Shown: positions 43,010-55,099 of the stretch, piece by piece
Numbering within the stretch: position 1 is the first letter of the stretch
How the letters are laid out: each line of letters opens with the position of its first letter
Assembly (NCBI RefSeq): GCF_910592395.1
Contig: NC_088321.1
Span: 6,822,001-6,886,000 of the forward strand
DNA length: 64,000 nucleotides
Reading direction: 5' to 3'
Source: Lineus longissimus
Taxonomy: Eukaryota; Nemertea; Pilidiophora; Heteronemertea; Lineidae
The notes under the pieces: model-generated
Seen by the model: the letters and a program-made list of their open reading frames with translations, nothing else
Database searches by the model: none
What the model was told of the DNA's origin: nothing
Position numbers and translations under genes: made by a program

Positions 43010-46000
43010 TAATGAGCCTAAAGTATAAATGCTTTGAAGAGAAAAAAAAACCTGTCTATTGTTCTCACACCATGATGTGTACGGAAGCGCCTTGCTTGCT
43101 AACAATTGCATTCACATCATACTCTGGAAGCAATCATAATTGTTCTATTCCATATATACTCATCATGTTGTGTAGGCTATATATCCTTCACCTTATTTCT
43201 AAGAGTCTTGGACATGTTAGATGAAAATTGATGCTTATCGAATGCAATGTCCGTCCCAAACAGACGGAAATGAGGACGTTGGTTAGAATTCGTGCTTTCA
43301 TCGTTTGATATGACTTAAAGCCGGATCATGAATAAGTCATGTCAAAGTCATATCATATTGTTTTGAATATTTTTCTTGCTATCGAACCAGGGAGCATCTA
43401 GGGATCAGCTGCTGGTGTCAACTTAAAGCGCGCTTTCATTTAGTTTAACAGCAACTTCGTAGGCATAAGTTGGCATTGTGGATAAATCTTGACCGGCGTG
43501 AGTATTACACCGGGGCCATTACACTACATTATAGGGCTGCATGGGTTTACACACATAACTCCGCCGTGTAATTGACCTTTAATAGGATGGAGATTCAAAG
43601 TTCCAGGTGATATAAAAGTTTTAAAAACCCAATTTAGATTAGGAAATGTTGCATAATATAGTATTTTTCATTTTGAAAAAATATTCATATTGATGATAAT
43701 CAAGCGCGGTTTCGTTGGTGTATAGCTCTCACCAGTGAAGCATGCACTCCCCGATAAATAAATGTAATCGACATGTAATAAACAACCCGCCCCCCCCCCC
43801 CCCGTCAGATCCTCGGTGTGCCTCCTTGTTTAAACTTGGTTCAACTTTGTTCCCGAGCTCGGCAGAAAACTGGACTTTCGAGCGGCATTTTCCTAGGGGT
43901 CGGGTAACAATAGTTTCTACAAGTACTCGGTATATGTGCCCCCTGTCCCGCAATGCCCATCGCCACTCCACCTTCAACCCTCCTCTTTCCCGATCACCTT
44001 TAGTTAAATGCCTTACTAGTTATCTGTGATGTCACTGATAGCGTACTAACAAAATTGCTATTCGCTGTGCCTAACAGCGCCTGTAGCTACCGGAGTTTCT
44101 ATTCGGGGATAGTGCCTATTATGGGCACTTTTGGCATATCCCACTGTTAGACTTTGATAACGCTATCAGAGTACGGATTCGTTTGGCGCTGGTGAATCCC
44201 GACCGAACCGGTTCAATGAAAAGATGATTGCGACACGAATCCTGAACGTTCGTTTTGAACAAACTAGATGCATCTTAACAATCAAATAATTTTCAAATTT
44301 AACATTGTTTAATAAGGACGATCGCTTGTGGGAGATAGTTTCAAGGTTATTATTGACAACAGTGTACAGAAAACATGATTAACAGGTCAGACAGCCCAAT
44401 TCTATGTCCCACTGGCCACCAGAATTGTACGTTTCCAATGGTGGTCATTACTAACAGGAGGTTATTAATCTTTTGATTGATCTGCTAGGCCTATGTAAGA
44501 GAGTATATCAGAGCGATTCATGTAATATAGATTCCGATCCTTGACCAACACAAATATATATGCCTACATCTCCGAAACGGACAACTGAGGTGACGGGCCA
44601 TGTTAGCCAAATGTCGACTTTAAAATTGAATTGCTCCTAGCCATGACGGATAAGCGACTCTTAGTAAAGAAATCTGGAATCTTGAAGGAATTTTAAGCAC
44701 GATAAAAGCAAAAAAATAAATTTCAAATTGCCTTTGATTAGGACAAATTATTGATACAATAACATCGGTATTTACAACATGAATAGTCTAATCACGCTGA
44801 GCTCCGTTGTCCGACACCTCAATTACCACTGGGAATCAACACAGAATAACTCTCTGCATCTCGTAACAGTGCCCCTTTTTGCAATTTAGGTCACGGTAAA
44901 TGAATCAATCGTTAATTAGTCGCATAAAACGCGCTAATTTCGAATTTTGAAATTTTTTTTCTAGTAACCTTTTGAAAATTGAAAAAAAACCTCTCTGTTA
45001 CGTAAGCCAAAGTGTATCCGATGTGAATGCAACTATCAACTTCCGAATGCAGTGCTCCAAAAAGGGCAATAAGACATGTAATTTAATGACTCCGACGACA
45101 TGCCAACCATTCGTCTCATCTTGAAATAAGGTTAAATTGTCAATGCTTCTCCTAACCTTGATATCCCAAAATGATTCATCACGGTTTGAAACGTTCGGTT
45201 AAATTTTCAGGGAGAGTTGTTTCAGTTCAAAGTATCTAATCATAAGCATATTTGTAAATGTTCGGCCAAGTCATAATCAATATGAAATACAAATGTTTCC
45301 CTCTGTTCGTTATTCACTCCAACAATTACCGAACACTCCATAATGTCAATACCCCAATTAAACTCCATGCGGAGCAGGGGTAATTACTAGTAATTGTTAT
45401 CATTATATGGCACTTGCTAGAGGTAGGGGACCCGTAAACCCAGGTCCGAATGTTAAAGGTACGGGAGTCCTTTTGCGCATGCACACACAATTCCCGTATT
45501 TCTAGCTTATTCGTACGGAAGTTCTCCCGTACCGTTTTAGTGCGCCAGTATATACGGAACTATAACTTGCAACTTATATTTTTGAGTACCAGTACTCGAG
45601 TATACCAGTATATATTGAGTATCCACCGCCCGTATACACCCCCGTGTACATGTACGTGACAAGACTAAATCATGAAATGACATTAAAAATCTTACACAAC
45701 TAACACTTTTTGTTATAAGATACGGAAGTCTAATTTATGCAGGCCTATACGCAGTTTTAATTGTGAACCTCCTGTATGAAGCCCTTTATTGTCTAATGTT
45801 TCTTCACTTGAAATATTCTTCGAAAGTATTTTCACATTCGCACGATATACTAAATTTTGGTTGTTTAAATCAAAGACGCGCTGGGTGTGCCAAAGTGTTA
45901 AACAAATGGTCGTCTCATCACGGTTTGGGAGATAAAAGGTGTCGGGTTCACCGCCAGAGGAAATGGAAAACACAACGCATACACACAACGACACAATAGA

Positions 46001-46620
46001 AATCAACAGGGGCGAATGGCCATGCAGAACGTGTCCCCCCTCGACCCCTACCATTACATATTTCTGTAACAGAGAGAGCGGTCCATCCATGGAACAGCTA
46101 TTTCCTCATTGTCAAGTTGAGCTTGGTGTATAACGACGTTCGACAATGTTCGCTTAGGAAATGAATACAAACGCTCTCACGCAAGGTCAAAATAACACTC
46201 GAGTCACACTTCCACTCACTCCTGCACAACTTGACGAGCCAACACCAGAAATTGTACTACTTATGCCGGGTTGGAAAGAGGACAATCTCCCTTTGTCCAC
46301 AAAATACTCCAATGCCCTACGAAAGCAGCTAGCAGTCAGGCATCAATCATAGCCTTCCCTTTGCGGGGCTGTTTCTACCAAAAGCGATGGCACAAAGGCC
46401 GAGCCCCTGGCGCCTCAAGACCAGAGAGCTCTGGGCAAATTGGCTCATCAGCTGGGTAAAACAATTCATCCACGATATTAAAAATTCTGACCGTCAACCG
46501 GGATGATGCTGTCCAATCACCCTTGGCCAAAATGTTGGCTGGGAAGCATCCGGGAGAAGGGAAACTCCGAGAAAAACACATAGGTTGATTGTGCTCTGGG
46601 CGATTAAACTAGCTATATGT
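43010..46620. other. Intergenic DNA, no gene recognised
   Basis: Contains a C-run at about 43,788-43,803 and a short inverted pair (ggtacgggag / ctcccgtacc) at about 45,459-45,533. No coding or RNA gene is supported. Confidence 0.35.
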
Positions 46621-46627
46621 TGCATTA

Positions 46628-46985
46628 ACCAGCCTAAGTGAAGGATAATCTTACTTAACACCAGCTCTGATGGTGGAGCTGTAGGAGGCAGCCCCTCCAA
46701 ATGGACGGATGTCCTAAGGCCAACCACCTCTCACAGCCCCAACAATAATAGTTACAGTATAAAAGTGACGTAAAAAAAGAATGACCAGACACCTGCCCGT
46801 TTAACTCTATATGTATATGTTGTAGTGGCCAGCCTAAGTGAATTAACCAGCTCTGATGGTGGAGCTGTAGGAGGCAGCCCCTCCCAATGGCCGGATGTCG
46901 TAAGGCCAACCACCTCTCACAGCCCAACAGCTGAGTAAAGTGTCGTAAAAAAAGAATGACCAGACACCTGCCCGTTTAACTCTAG
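46628..46985 (+). repeat. Tandem duplication of a ~180-bp unit
   Basis: Copies at about 46,628-46,812 and 46,826-46,985 share 'agcctaagtgaa', 'ccagctctgatggtggagct', 'aggccaaccacctctcacag' and 'gaatgaccagacacctgccc'. The open minus-strand frames here are copies of one another. Confidence 0.85.
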
Positions 46986-47436
46986 TGACACTAATTACTA
47001 GTATAGGAACGAGGTACAAATTGCTTTTCAAGCTCTGGCTGCCAACATCTATATACATGTAGATAGGCCTACTATACATGGTCATTATCAGGACACTGCG
47101 AATGTTTTTGTTTCTTGCACTTTCAGCCTCTTCATCTGTGGACTACTTCAAACAAATACAAAATGGCCGTGCGTAGCCCCTGGAAACATCTTTACACCAT
47201 CGCCTGCATGCGCAGCGATCACATGTGGGCAATTATGACCCATGAATCATGTGTTTGGTCGTAACATGTCCGTACTGTTTCTACATGACAACAATTGTTG
47301 TGGCTTATCAAATTATTGCAAAATTGAGTATACCTCTCTCAGGGTACGCACAAATAAAGATACCAGACACGACAATACAAACATATCGTCTTTGGTAAAA
47401 TATTTTTTCACCAGATAAAAAAGTATCAATATATTA

Positions 47437-47640
47437 AACAAGAGGCCCAAGGGCCTGGCGCTCAGCTGAACTGGTGAACAGGAGGGAGGGCTAGTGTGTT
47501 GATGCAGTCAAATGTTTGGGATGGTGTTAGTTGCACTGAAGAAAAGACAACAACAAAGAGTTGGTAAACAAAATAAACTTTATTGTTCAAGATTGACCTG
47601 CCCAGCAGGTGATTGGAATTTACTTAAAAAGGTTGATTAA
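47437..47640 (+). repeat. Interspersed repeat starting aacaagaggcccaagggcct
   Basis: The start sequence, containing the hairpin aggcccaagggcct and then ctcagctg, recurs at 49,239. Both copies also share 'gattgacctg..gcaggtgatt.gaatttac' further in (47,590 and 49,720). Non-autonomous element of uncertain class. Confidence 0.55.
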
Positions 47641-49230
47641 AATTAAGAAAATCACATGGGAATCAGATATATTCATGAATATAATATAAAAGTAAAAAAA
47701 TTACACGGGAATCCCTGATCAAGATGGTGCTATGGAATAGAATAGATACAAGGCGAGTCAATAAAAAGGTAATCCGAGATTAAATTTGCCATGTTTAGGA
47801 AGAAGGTTTTGCTTTAAATTATGGTTGCTTGTGAAAGTAGTAGCTGGTTAGTTTTGGATAACCTTTTTTATGAGTTGCCTTAAATAAAACAGACATGTAA
47901 AAAGCATGATATTTTGATACGTACAAATGAATGTTTACAATTACAGGCAGTGTTAACATAAATAGACTTATTGGATTAGGCAATAGATTTTGAGAGGTTT
48001 ATTGGATTGCACGGAGGCAATAAATCTTGGATTGCCTAGATGCAATCAACCTTTTTCCAATAGGTGCGACCCTGATGGGGAGGCAAATTCAATACCACAA
48101 CAGCCACCAAATTCAGCGAAAACAATGGGTATCAGCACCTAGTATCTGAAAATAGAAAAAAAAAATGAATGATTCATCATTCATCAGTCACTACTTTATA
48201 TCTTGATACAAACAGCTGTACAATCACTACGCCTACATGTAGATAAATCTTTTTTTTTCAAATTTTTAAAAAATAGATAACAAAGTAGACAGCAGACATC
48301 ACTCCCTAGTTTACATTCTTCAACTTGTCTCCAGAATCACAACCTTGCAAGTCACAACCTTGTCTCAACATGCACAACCTGTCTCAGAGTCACAACCTCA
48401 TCTCTTTATGGACAACCCGTCTCTCCGAGTCACGAACTCGTCTCTACATGTCTTGGAGTCACAACCATGTCTGATACTCTATAAATGTCCAACAGGCCCA
48501 CTGGATGGATTTATAGTGGATACACTCTGCGCTGATCCAGGAAAATACATACTATTAGGCCTATGTCATTTATGGTACGCATAGGTTACGCGAAAGCGAA
48601 GACAAATAACAATTGAAATAAATCCAAGGTGAGACATACCGTAGTAGGCCTAGCTGTAGCACAGCATCAGAACAAATCAAATGTCTGTCAGTGAGTGTAG
48701 GCTACCGAATTCCTTACAAACTACCAACCATGCATCACACTGTGCATGATAATGAACCACTGGCACTTGATTATCAAACGCATATTTGCATATTTAACGC
48801 AATCTAAACGTTTTTCGACCAGCATCACAGAAACATGACAGACTTACCTTGCACTTCAGAAGTGAACAGAACATAGAAATGCGAAGAATCGATTTTAGAA
48901 ATATAAATTATTTACGAAACTCTCAGACTAGGTTTAAAAACCTGCAAATAGAAACAAAATAATATAATTTCCGCTCCTAGCATTGTGTCTTGCCCATAGG
49001 CCCTAATGGTAAGCCATTTTTTCATATTTTCCTATTTTCTGTTGTTTTATTGTTATTGACAGAAGCGACCCGTCATTGAAGAAGGGAATTCCGTTGACGT
49101 CATTAGCGGGAAATTCCTTCTAATCAGCGCTAATTTAGACAATAAAACAGCGATTTTAGATTAAAACGCCCAATTAGATAGCAATAACGTCTACCATTGC
49201 GGTGTTTACTACCAACAACACCTTGTGCTT
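47641..49230. other. Intergenic DNA with a possible non-coding exon
   Basis: A consensus minus-strand donor (gcaag/gtaagtc) lies at about 48,846, preceded by a purine/pyrimidine-mixed stretch with no long open frame. It could be an untranslated first exon. Nothing else recognised. Confidence 0.25.
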
Positions 49231-49831
49231 GCTTACATTAACAAGAGGCCCAAGGGCCTGGCGCTCAGCTGGATGACCTAATAACATAGGACTGAGGATA
49301 TAAAGTAGTAAATATATGCTTTATACTACTGTTTGAAGGTCAAGAGAACACGTTATACCACTAAAATTTCCAATGCAGAGCTGCCAGCTGGATGAAATAT
49401 GATTGAACTAATCAGCCATGGTATGTAAATATTACAGGAGGCAACGGAAGATATCCCTAGTTCAGTATGTTGTATCAGTAGCTTTACAGAAAAAAAGTGT
49501 CAGAGAGGATGAGACCTCTCCATGGACAACTGTGGTATGTCCAGGCTGGGTTGTACAGCACAAGGATACAAAATGCTGTCTGTAATTGAGAGGTATCCTG
49601 ATTTAACAGAGGTCAAAATAAATAGAAATTACCAGTTTGGGACTAGCACCACTTTCTTTTTTTTTTAATAAGGTAGAGATTACAGGAGTCAACAAAATTA
49701 ATTTTATTGAGAGAAATTGACCTGTCCTGCAGGTGATTAGAATTTACAATACAAAGGGTCGTTTTTCATGACATTGTGCTCTACTGCGTATTCCTAGTCA
49801 TAGTGAGTCGATCTGGAACCAATCTATCCTT

Positions 49832-50739
49832 GGCGCAGACAGGTTCAAATTGGCTATATCTTGAATAGATCGAATTGCGATGAAAATCTAATGCAATAAA
49901 GGAGCAATATCGAAGAGACAAATTAATCTAACCAATTGTCCACAGACTCGGACCCTGAAATGGCACGATGTATGCGTGCATATAAAAGTATATCAATTGG
50001 TCCCATACAGATGATGAAGCAATGTCAATATGCCTTGTTCCTTAGTCAGCAATATGCCCCTTTTTATACGGAGAAGAAGGAGAACCCAGATAGGCCTTCA
50101 CATGTCGGCTTCCAAATGGCTCGAACCAACTGTACTATCACTACTATAACTTTAAAATGCGTGCTCCTCCTACATGTAGCAATGTCTCGGCCAAAAAGGC
50201 ACTTAGTCGACAGGCAAGCTAGATGTTCAGCACCGTGAGCAGCTCCTTGGTAAGGCCATGTCAGGTTCCGCGCGCCTCATCAGATCCATCAAGTATTGAA
50301 AGCTGTGGTGAGCTGAGCACATAAAAGACCATGGTCACCTTAATTTGAAAATCCCTTCATAATCAAGGGCTACCTCTGACTAAAACAGCACAATAGACCA
50401 CCAATTTGATCCAGCTCCTAACTGCGGGAAAACCCAAGTCCAGCAACCAAAAGTACCAAAAATACATTTTTGTTTACATTTGAACTGCACACATGTGTTT
50501 GTTTACAATTTCATTTCCCGCGAAATCTCGAAAATCAGGTGACCTGCAATTGTGGATTGAAAATAACATTAACATCGGTTCAGCAGGTCAGCAGGTATAC
50601 CGGCTGTTCCAATCATCCCCTACAGCAAGCCGTTCAAAAGGTAATGTTATTCACCCCACAGGGAGTGCAAGTAATTGATTAAGCCCCTGCATAACTTAAC
50701 AGCAATGGCTTGGCTTCTGTGAGTGGTAAGGAGAATTGA
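49832..50739 (+). repeat. ~0.9-kb dispersed repeat, copy 1
   Basis: It matches 60,991-61,836 in direct orientation across almost its whole length ('ggcgca.acaggttcaaat' to 'gtaaggagaattgac'). It includes about 70 bp missing from copy 2 near 50,160-50,225. A conserved stretch reads SQQYAPFYTEKKENPDRPSH in one frame, but no protein family is recognised. Confidence 0.85.
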
Positions 50740-51147
50740 CAGTTTTTTTATGGGAGTAACATTATTGTGTTGCTTAAAACGTCTACTTTTTACTCATGTA
50801 AGAATCGTAGTACTAATAATAACTTCAACTTATTTTCCAGTTATGATAACACAACACGCATCTTCATGATCATGATCTTTCTCAAACTAACTGAATGACC
50901 TAATCGCCTTGGACGCACAACCTAACCACATATCAATCCGCCCCGACGATCGACACATCCATTCGATTCGATAACCCTCGATAAAGTTTGATGAATAAAC
51001 TAGAACTGAGATTTCACAAGAGCACCTGTGAATTCATGACTCCAGGGTTGTTTTGAGGGCGATATTGTAAGAGTTGGTCTTGAGTATGGGGACGTGAAGG
51101 TCCGTGTGAGGCACCTGGGGAGAGAAGACTAGTTGAACGATGGGATC

Positions 51148-51179
51148 ATGGAGGTATAAATAATTATTTATACCTCCAT
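51148..51179. mobile_element. 32-bp perfect palindrome between 9-bp direct repeats
   Basis: atggaggtataaataa is followed directly by its exact reverse complement. The 9-bp sequence gatgggatc stands on both sides (51,139-51,147 and 51,180-51,188). This looks like a minimal insertion with a target duplication. Confidence 0.6.
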
Positions 51180-51449
51180 GATGGGATCTGACACGGACAC
51201 TACTATTGATCTCATTATATGAATACCATTTAATTACAAATGAAACGGCCAGGGGTCATTGTGCTCACCGTATACATCTTTTAGTAGGCAGGATCATGCT
51301 TAGTTTAGAGGTGAATATGGTGAACACAATCAGGCATGAAGACTTTTTTTAGATGTGTATTGATGTCAAGTAATAAGACAGGGCAGTATATATAAGTTTA
51401 TGATCCAACCAATAATTGTCTATGACATCAACAAGATCAATATCGTGTG

Positions 51450-52878
51450 ATTGCTAAGAGTCCCTGCAATAAAAAATTCATCGAAAAAAAAGTCATTAAT
51501 AAGCGAGATATTGCATGTCATACTTTTTCAGTTTTGACTCCCTGGTGGCCAAATCAAGAATCAGATCAGGCCAAAATTCGGTGTCAGAGATTATCTGATG
51601 TAGGGGGTTACATGTACCAACTTTCAAGTTCATAGCTTCAGCAGTTAAGAAACGTGCCATAGTTACACTCTAATGGCCAATTTACGCCATTTGACCTCTG
51701 TGACCTAGAAAAGGAGGTCAAATCCAAAAATCGTAGGACATGTGGTGTATCCTTGCTAGAAGTCCCTGCCATAAAAATTTTATCGAAAACAATTCACTCA
51801 AATAAGCAAGATATTGCACTTCTTCCTTTTTCCATTATGGCCCCCTGGTGGCCGAATAAAGAATCAGATCAGGCCAAAATTCGGCATCAAAGGTTATCTG
51901 ATGTAGGGGGTTATATGCACCAAGTTTCAAGTTCATAGCTTTACTGGTTAAGAAACGTGCCATAGTTTACACTCTAACGGCCAATTTACGCCATATGACC
52001 TCTGTGACCTTGAAAAGTAGGTCAAATTGAAAACCCGTAAGATATGTGATGTATTCTTCCTAAGAGTACCTACCATAAAAATTTTATCGAATACAAGTCA
52101 CTTATAAGCGAGATATCACACTTTTTAGATATCCACTTTTGGCCCCCTGGTGGCAAAGTTGAGAATCAGATCAAACTGAAATTCAGCACCAGAGGCTATG
52201 TGATATAGGGGGTTATATGTACCAAGTTTCAAGTTCATAGCTTTAGTGGTTAAGAAACGTGCCATAGTTTACACTCTAACGGCCAATTTACGCCATATGA
52301 CCTCTGTGACCTTGGAAAGTAGGTCAAATTGAAAACCCGTAAGATATGTGATGTATTCTTCCTAAGAGTACCTACCATAAAAATTTTATCGAAAACAAGT
52401 CACTTATAAGCGAGATATCACACTTTTTAGATATCCACTTTTGGCCCCCTGGTGGCAAAGTGGAGAATCAGATCAAACCAAAATTCAGCACCAGAGGCTA
52501 TGTGATATAGGGGGTTATATGTACCAAGTTTCAAGTTCATAGCTTTAGTGGTTAAGAAACGTGCCATAGTTTACACTCTAATGGCCAATTTACGCCATAT
52601 GACCTCTGTGACCTTGAAAACAAGGTCAAATTAAAAACCCGTATAATATAAAATGTATATTTGCTATGAGTACCTACAACAAAAGTTTTATCGAAAACAA
52701 GTCACTAATAAGCGAGATATCACACTTTTTAGATATCGACATTTGGCCCCCTGGTGGCCAAACAGAGAATCAGATCGGACCGAAAATCAGTGTCAGAGGT
52801 CAGCTGACCTAGGGCATTCTGTGTACAAAGTTTCAAGTTCATAGCCCTAGCAGTTAAGAAACGTGCCACTGTTAGGAT

Positions 52879-52933
<55 letters not shown>

Positions 52934-52935
52934 AC
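51450..52935 (+). repeat. Five-copy ~305-bp tandem array ending in (GAC)n
   Basis: Units begin near 51,460, 51,765, 52,070, 52,370 and 52,670. Each has 'ataaaaattttatcgaaaaca', 'aagcgagatat', 'ccccctggtggc', 'agtttcaagttcatag' and 'taagaaacgtgccat'. The array closes with about 18 GAC triplets at 52,878-52,931. Copies 3 and 4 are nearly identical, pointing to recent local amplification. Confidence 0.9.
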
Positions 52936-52984
52936 ACAGCGCTATCGTATAGACTCCCCTTACGGTGAGCCAAAAAGTGAAAAC

Positions 52985-54360
52985 AGATCATATCATATTC
53001 CTTGGCATAAATTAAAATAGGAGTGCGGGAACAAGGTTTTTTAGCAGGAGGAAAGCGAGAACATTTTGCGCCGTCGTATTCCGATTTGGCTGGTTAGTGG
53101 TGAAATCTGCTTTTAATTTTGCATAACATATTCGTTTTTCTAGTTCTAACGTTGTCTGAATTAAAGATGCTTTCCCAATGCTTGAGACATTGCCAGGAAA
53201 ACGTGACGTCATTTTGGGCATTCTTCTTACCGCACGCCCTCTCTCTCCGTAAAAGTTCCTGACATGATGTGAAGTGGGAGGGCGCACAATGGGAACCACA
53301 CTGCCGCGATGTTAATAGTTTCTATTTATAGAATTCAGCGGCAGAGATTTTAGGCACGGAAAAAGTGGATTAACTCGGCTAATCTCCATGGATTTTACCC
53401 AGGAAAGTTTTCAAGGCGAGAGAAACATCTGATTTAAGTACTGCGCTTATTAGATTTCATGTTCAGGCCGAAGATTGGCCTAAAACGTGGACAAAAAGAG
53501 TGCATTATCGAGTGTTGGAGAGGTCACGTGATTGGACGAGAAACCTGAACAAAGTTTTCGTGCTTTTAGCTGTCAACATCAATGGCTATAATATACTCCT
53601 GCAGAATAGTAGCACTAATAGAACTAATTTCCGAAGTTTCCAATAGTTTGAACACAAATCAGAACATCACCCATCAGCTGGACTCAGATCTGCATAAATT
53701 ACAATAAATAATGAAGTCGTCGCTTCAATTTCGCAAAGAAAGTTGACTCCATTCGAAGGTTGTTTTGACCAAATTCTGTTGAACTCATCGTTATAAGGGC
53801 ATTTGAACACATTCTCATTGATCTTTTCTATAAACGTGTGAAGTTTCGTACCAAAATACGTTTCCGTAAAGGCTTAAAAAAGAAAATTTGTCACTTACAA
53901 AATCATCGCTCCGGTAGAAATAAAAAGGTCACCGCCATTTTCTTGATGATAGTACTCCAGGTAACCTCGGCGGGAAATTTAAAGCGGGGTCATCCGGGGT
54001 CAAACAACAGTTTTGCTCACTACCGCCAACTGGTGATACAAATCGACACTAATCTATTTTATATCAAAACTTCTGTATCATGAAAACCTTTTCAACTTTA
54101 TTTCAAGCTTTTATCTGCTGGAATAGAGCGTCAAAAAATTGTTTTTTCATTTACGCATTTTGCCCCCTGGGGAGCTGAATTTGAGTCGAATCGCCCAAAT
54201 TTTTTTCCGTAAGCAACATTTTCTGCGGTGTTTATAAGCAAGACTAGATTTGAAGTGCCTCGGTTGTATGATTACAAAATGCCCAACTTTGTCTACAGAT
54301 GGCTAGGTGGAAGGATGGCAGGATGGATGGAAGGAAGGACGGACACCAATCGAATAGCTA
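52985..54360. other. Non-coding, no gene recognised
   Basis: Open frames here show no motif. A GGAN-type simple stretch (aaggatggcaggatgg) lies at 54,311-54,345. Confidence 0.3.
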
Positions 54361-54726
54361 TTTGACTAGCTCCGCTGACTTTGTCAGCTGAGCTAAAAAA
54401 TCTGAGCCATATTGGGCGAAATCATCGTCTAAAACTTCGCGAATCGAGAGCTCATATGCCCAGACCGAGCATAAACCCTGAATGAGCATAGTAATAATAG
54501 TAGTTCCCCGCGAATTTTGAAAACCACTTGGCTTCTTGCCAATTACATAACATGTGATAACACCACTTAAACTTCGTCGAAATTTAAAATTTTTGGTGAT
54601 AATTATGCAAATCTTTGTCTTTCAGGGGAAATAAGCTGTTGTTTGTCCAATGAATAATTCATTAATAAGTCAGCTGAGCTAAAAATCCATGAAGCTTTCA
54701 TCCATAATCAATCCCGGTGAATTTTC

Positions 54727-54830
54727 CCTTGCTCAGTCGGAAGAGTAAATTAATGCCTTATAAGCCAGAGGTCCCGGGTTCAATACCTGGAATGACCTGT
54801 TACATTTGGCGCACATCGTGGTTAAATGAT
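54727..54830 (+). repeat. tRNA-derived SINE-like unit, copy 1
   Basis: A possible A box (tgctcagtcggaagag) and B box (gggttcaatacc) stand about 35 bp apart, with ccgggttcaa as in tRNA T-arms. No convincing cloverleaf for a functional tRNA. Followed by 'cctgttacattt'. Confidence 0.4.
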
Positions 54831-54978
54831 AATAATAATCTATTTCCTCGATGCTGGGTATGAATTGGCTCATAAATTAACTCCTTGTATCTCGGAAGAA
54901 GAACACGATTGCGAGGACACAACTTTCCCGGACGGGGGAGTATGTGGTGGTGGCATAATATAATAGCCCTGGCTAGTG

Positions 54979-55090
54979 GGAATTTCCCTATGGCCCAGTC
55001 TATAGAGTGATAACCGTTGAATCAGAGGTTACGAGTCCAATCCCCGGCATGATCCAGGTGCTTTTCGTCTGTTACAAATGCAACAAATTG
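54979..55090 (+). repeat. tRNA-derived SINE-like unit, copy 2
   Basis: It repeats the plan of copy 1: ggaatttccct, then cccagtctatagagt, gaggtt.cgagtccaatcccc, and 'ctgttacaaatg'. Boxes are degenerate. Lies 250 bp downstream in the same orientation. Confidence 0.35.
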
Positions 55091-55099
55091 TAAATATCT

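Larger units (their letters stand above)
49239..54402 (+). repeat. Composite repeat region with matching 5' and 3' end motifs
   Basis: It begins with aacaagaggcccaagggcct...ctcagctg and ends with a hairpin (gctgactttgtcagc) plus tgagctaaaaaa at 54,374-54,402. The 3' motif tcagctgagctaaaaa recurs at 54,669-54,686. The inner part includes a copy of the 0.9-kb repeat and the 305-bp array, so it is probably nested. Whether the two ends belong to one element is inference. Confidence 0.35.

Noticed and set aside
49936-50238. Gene in the 0.9-kb repeat
   Set aside because: Conserved between two copies only because they are nucleotide repeats; no start or domain support.
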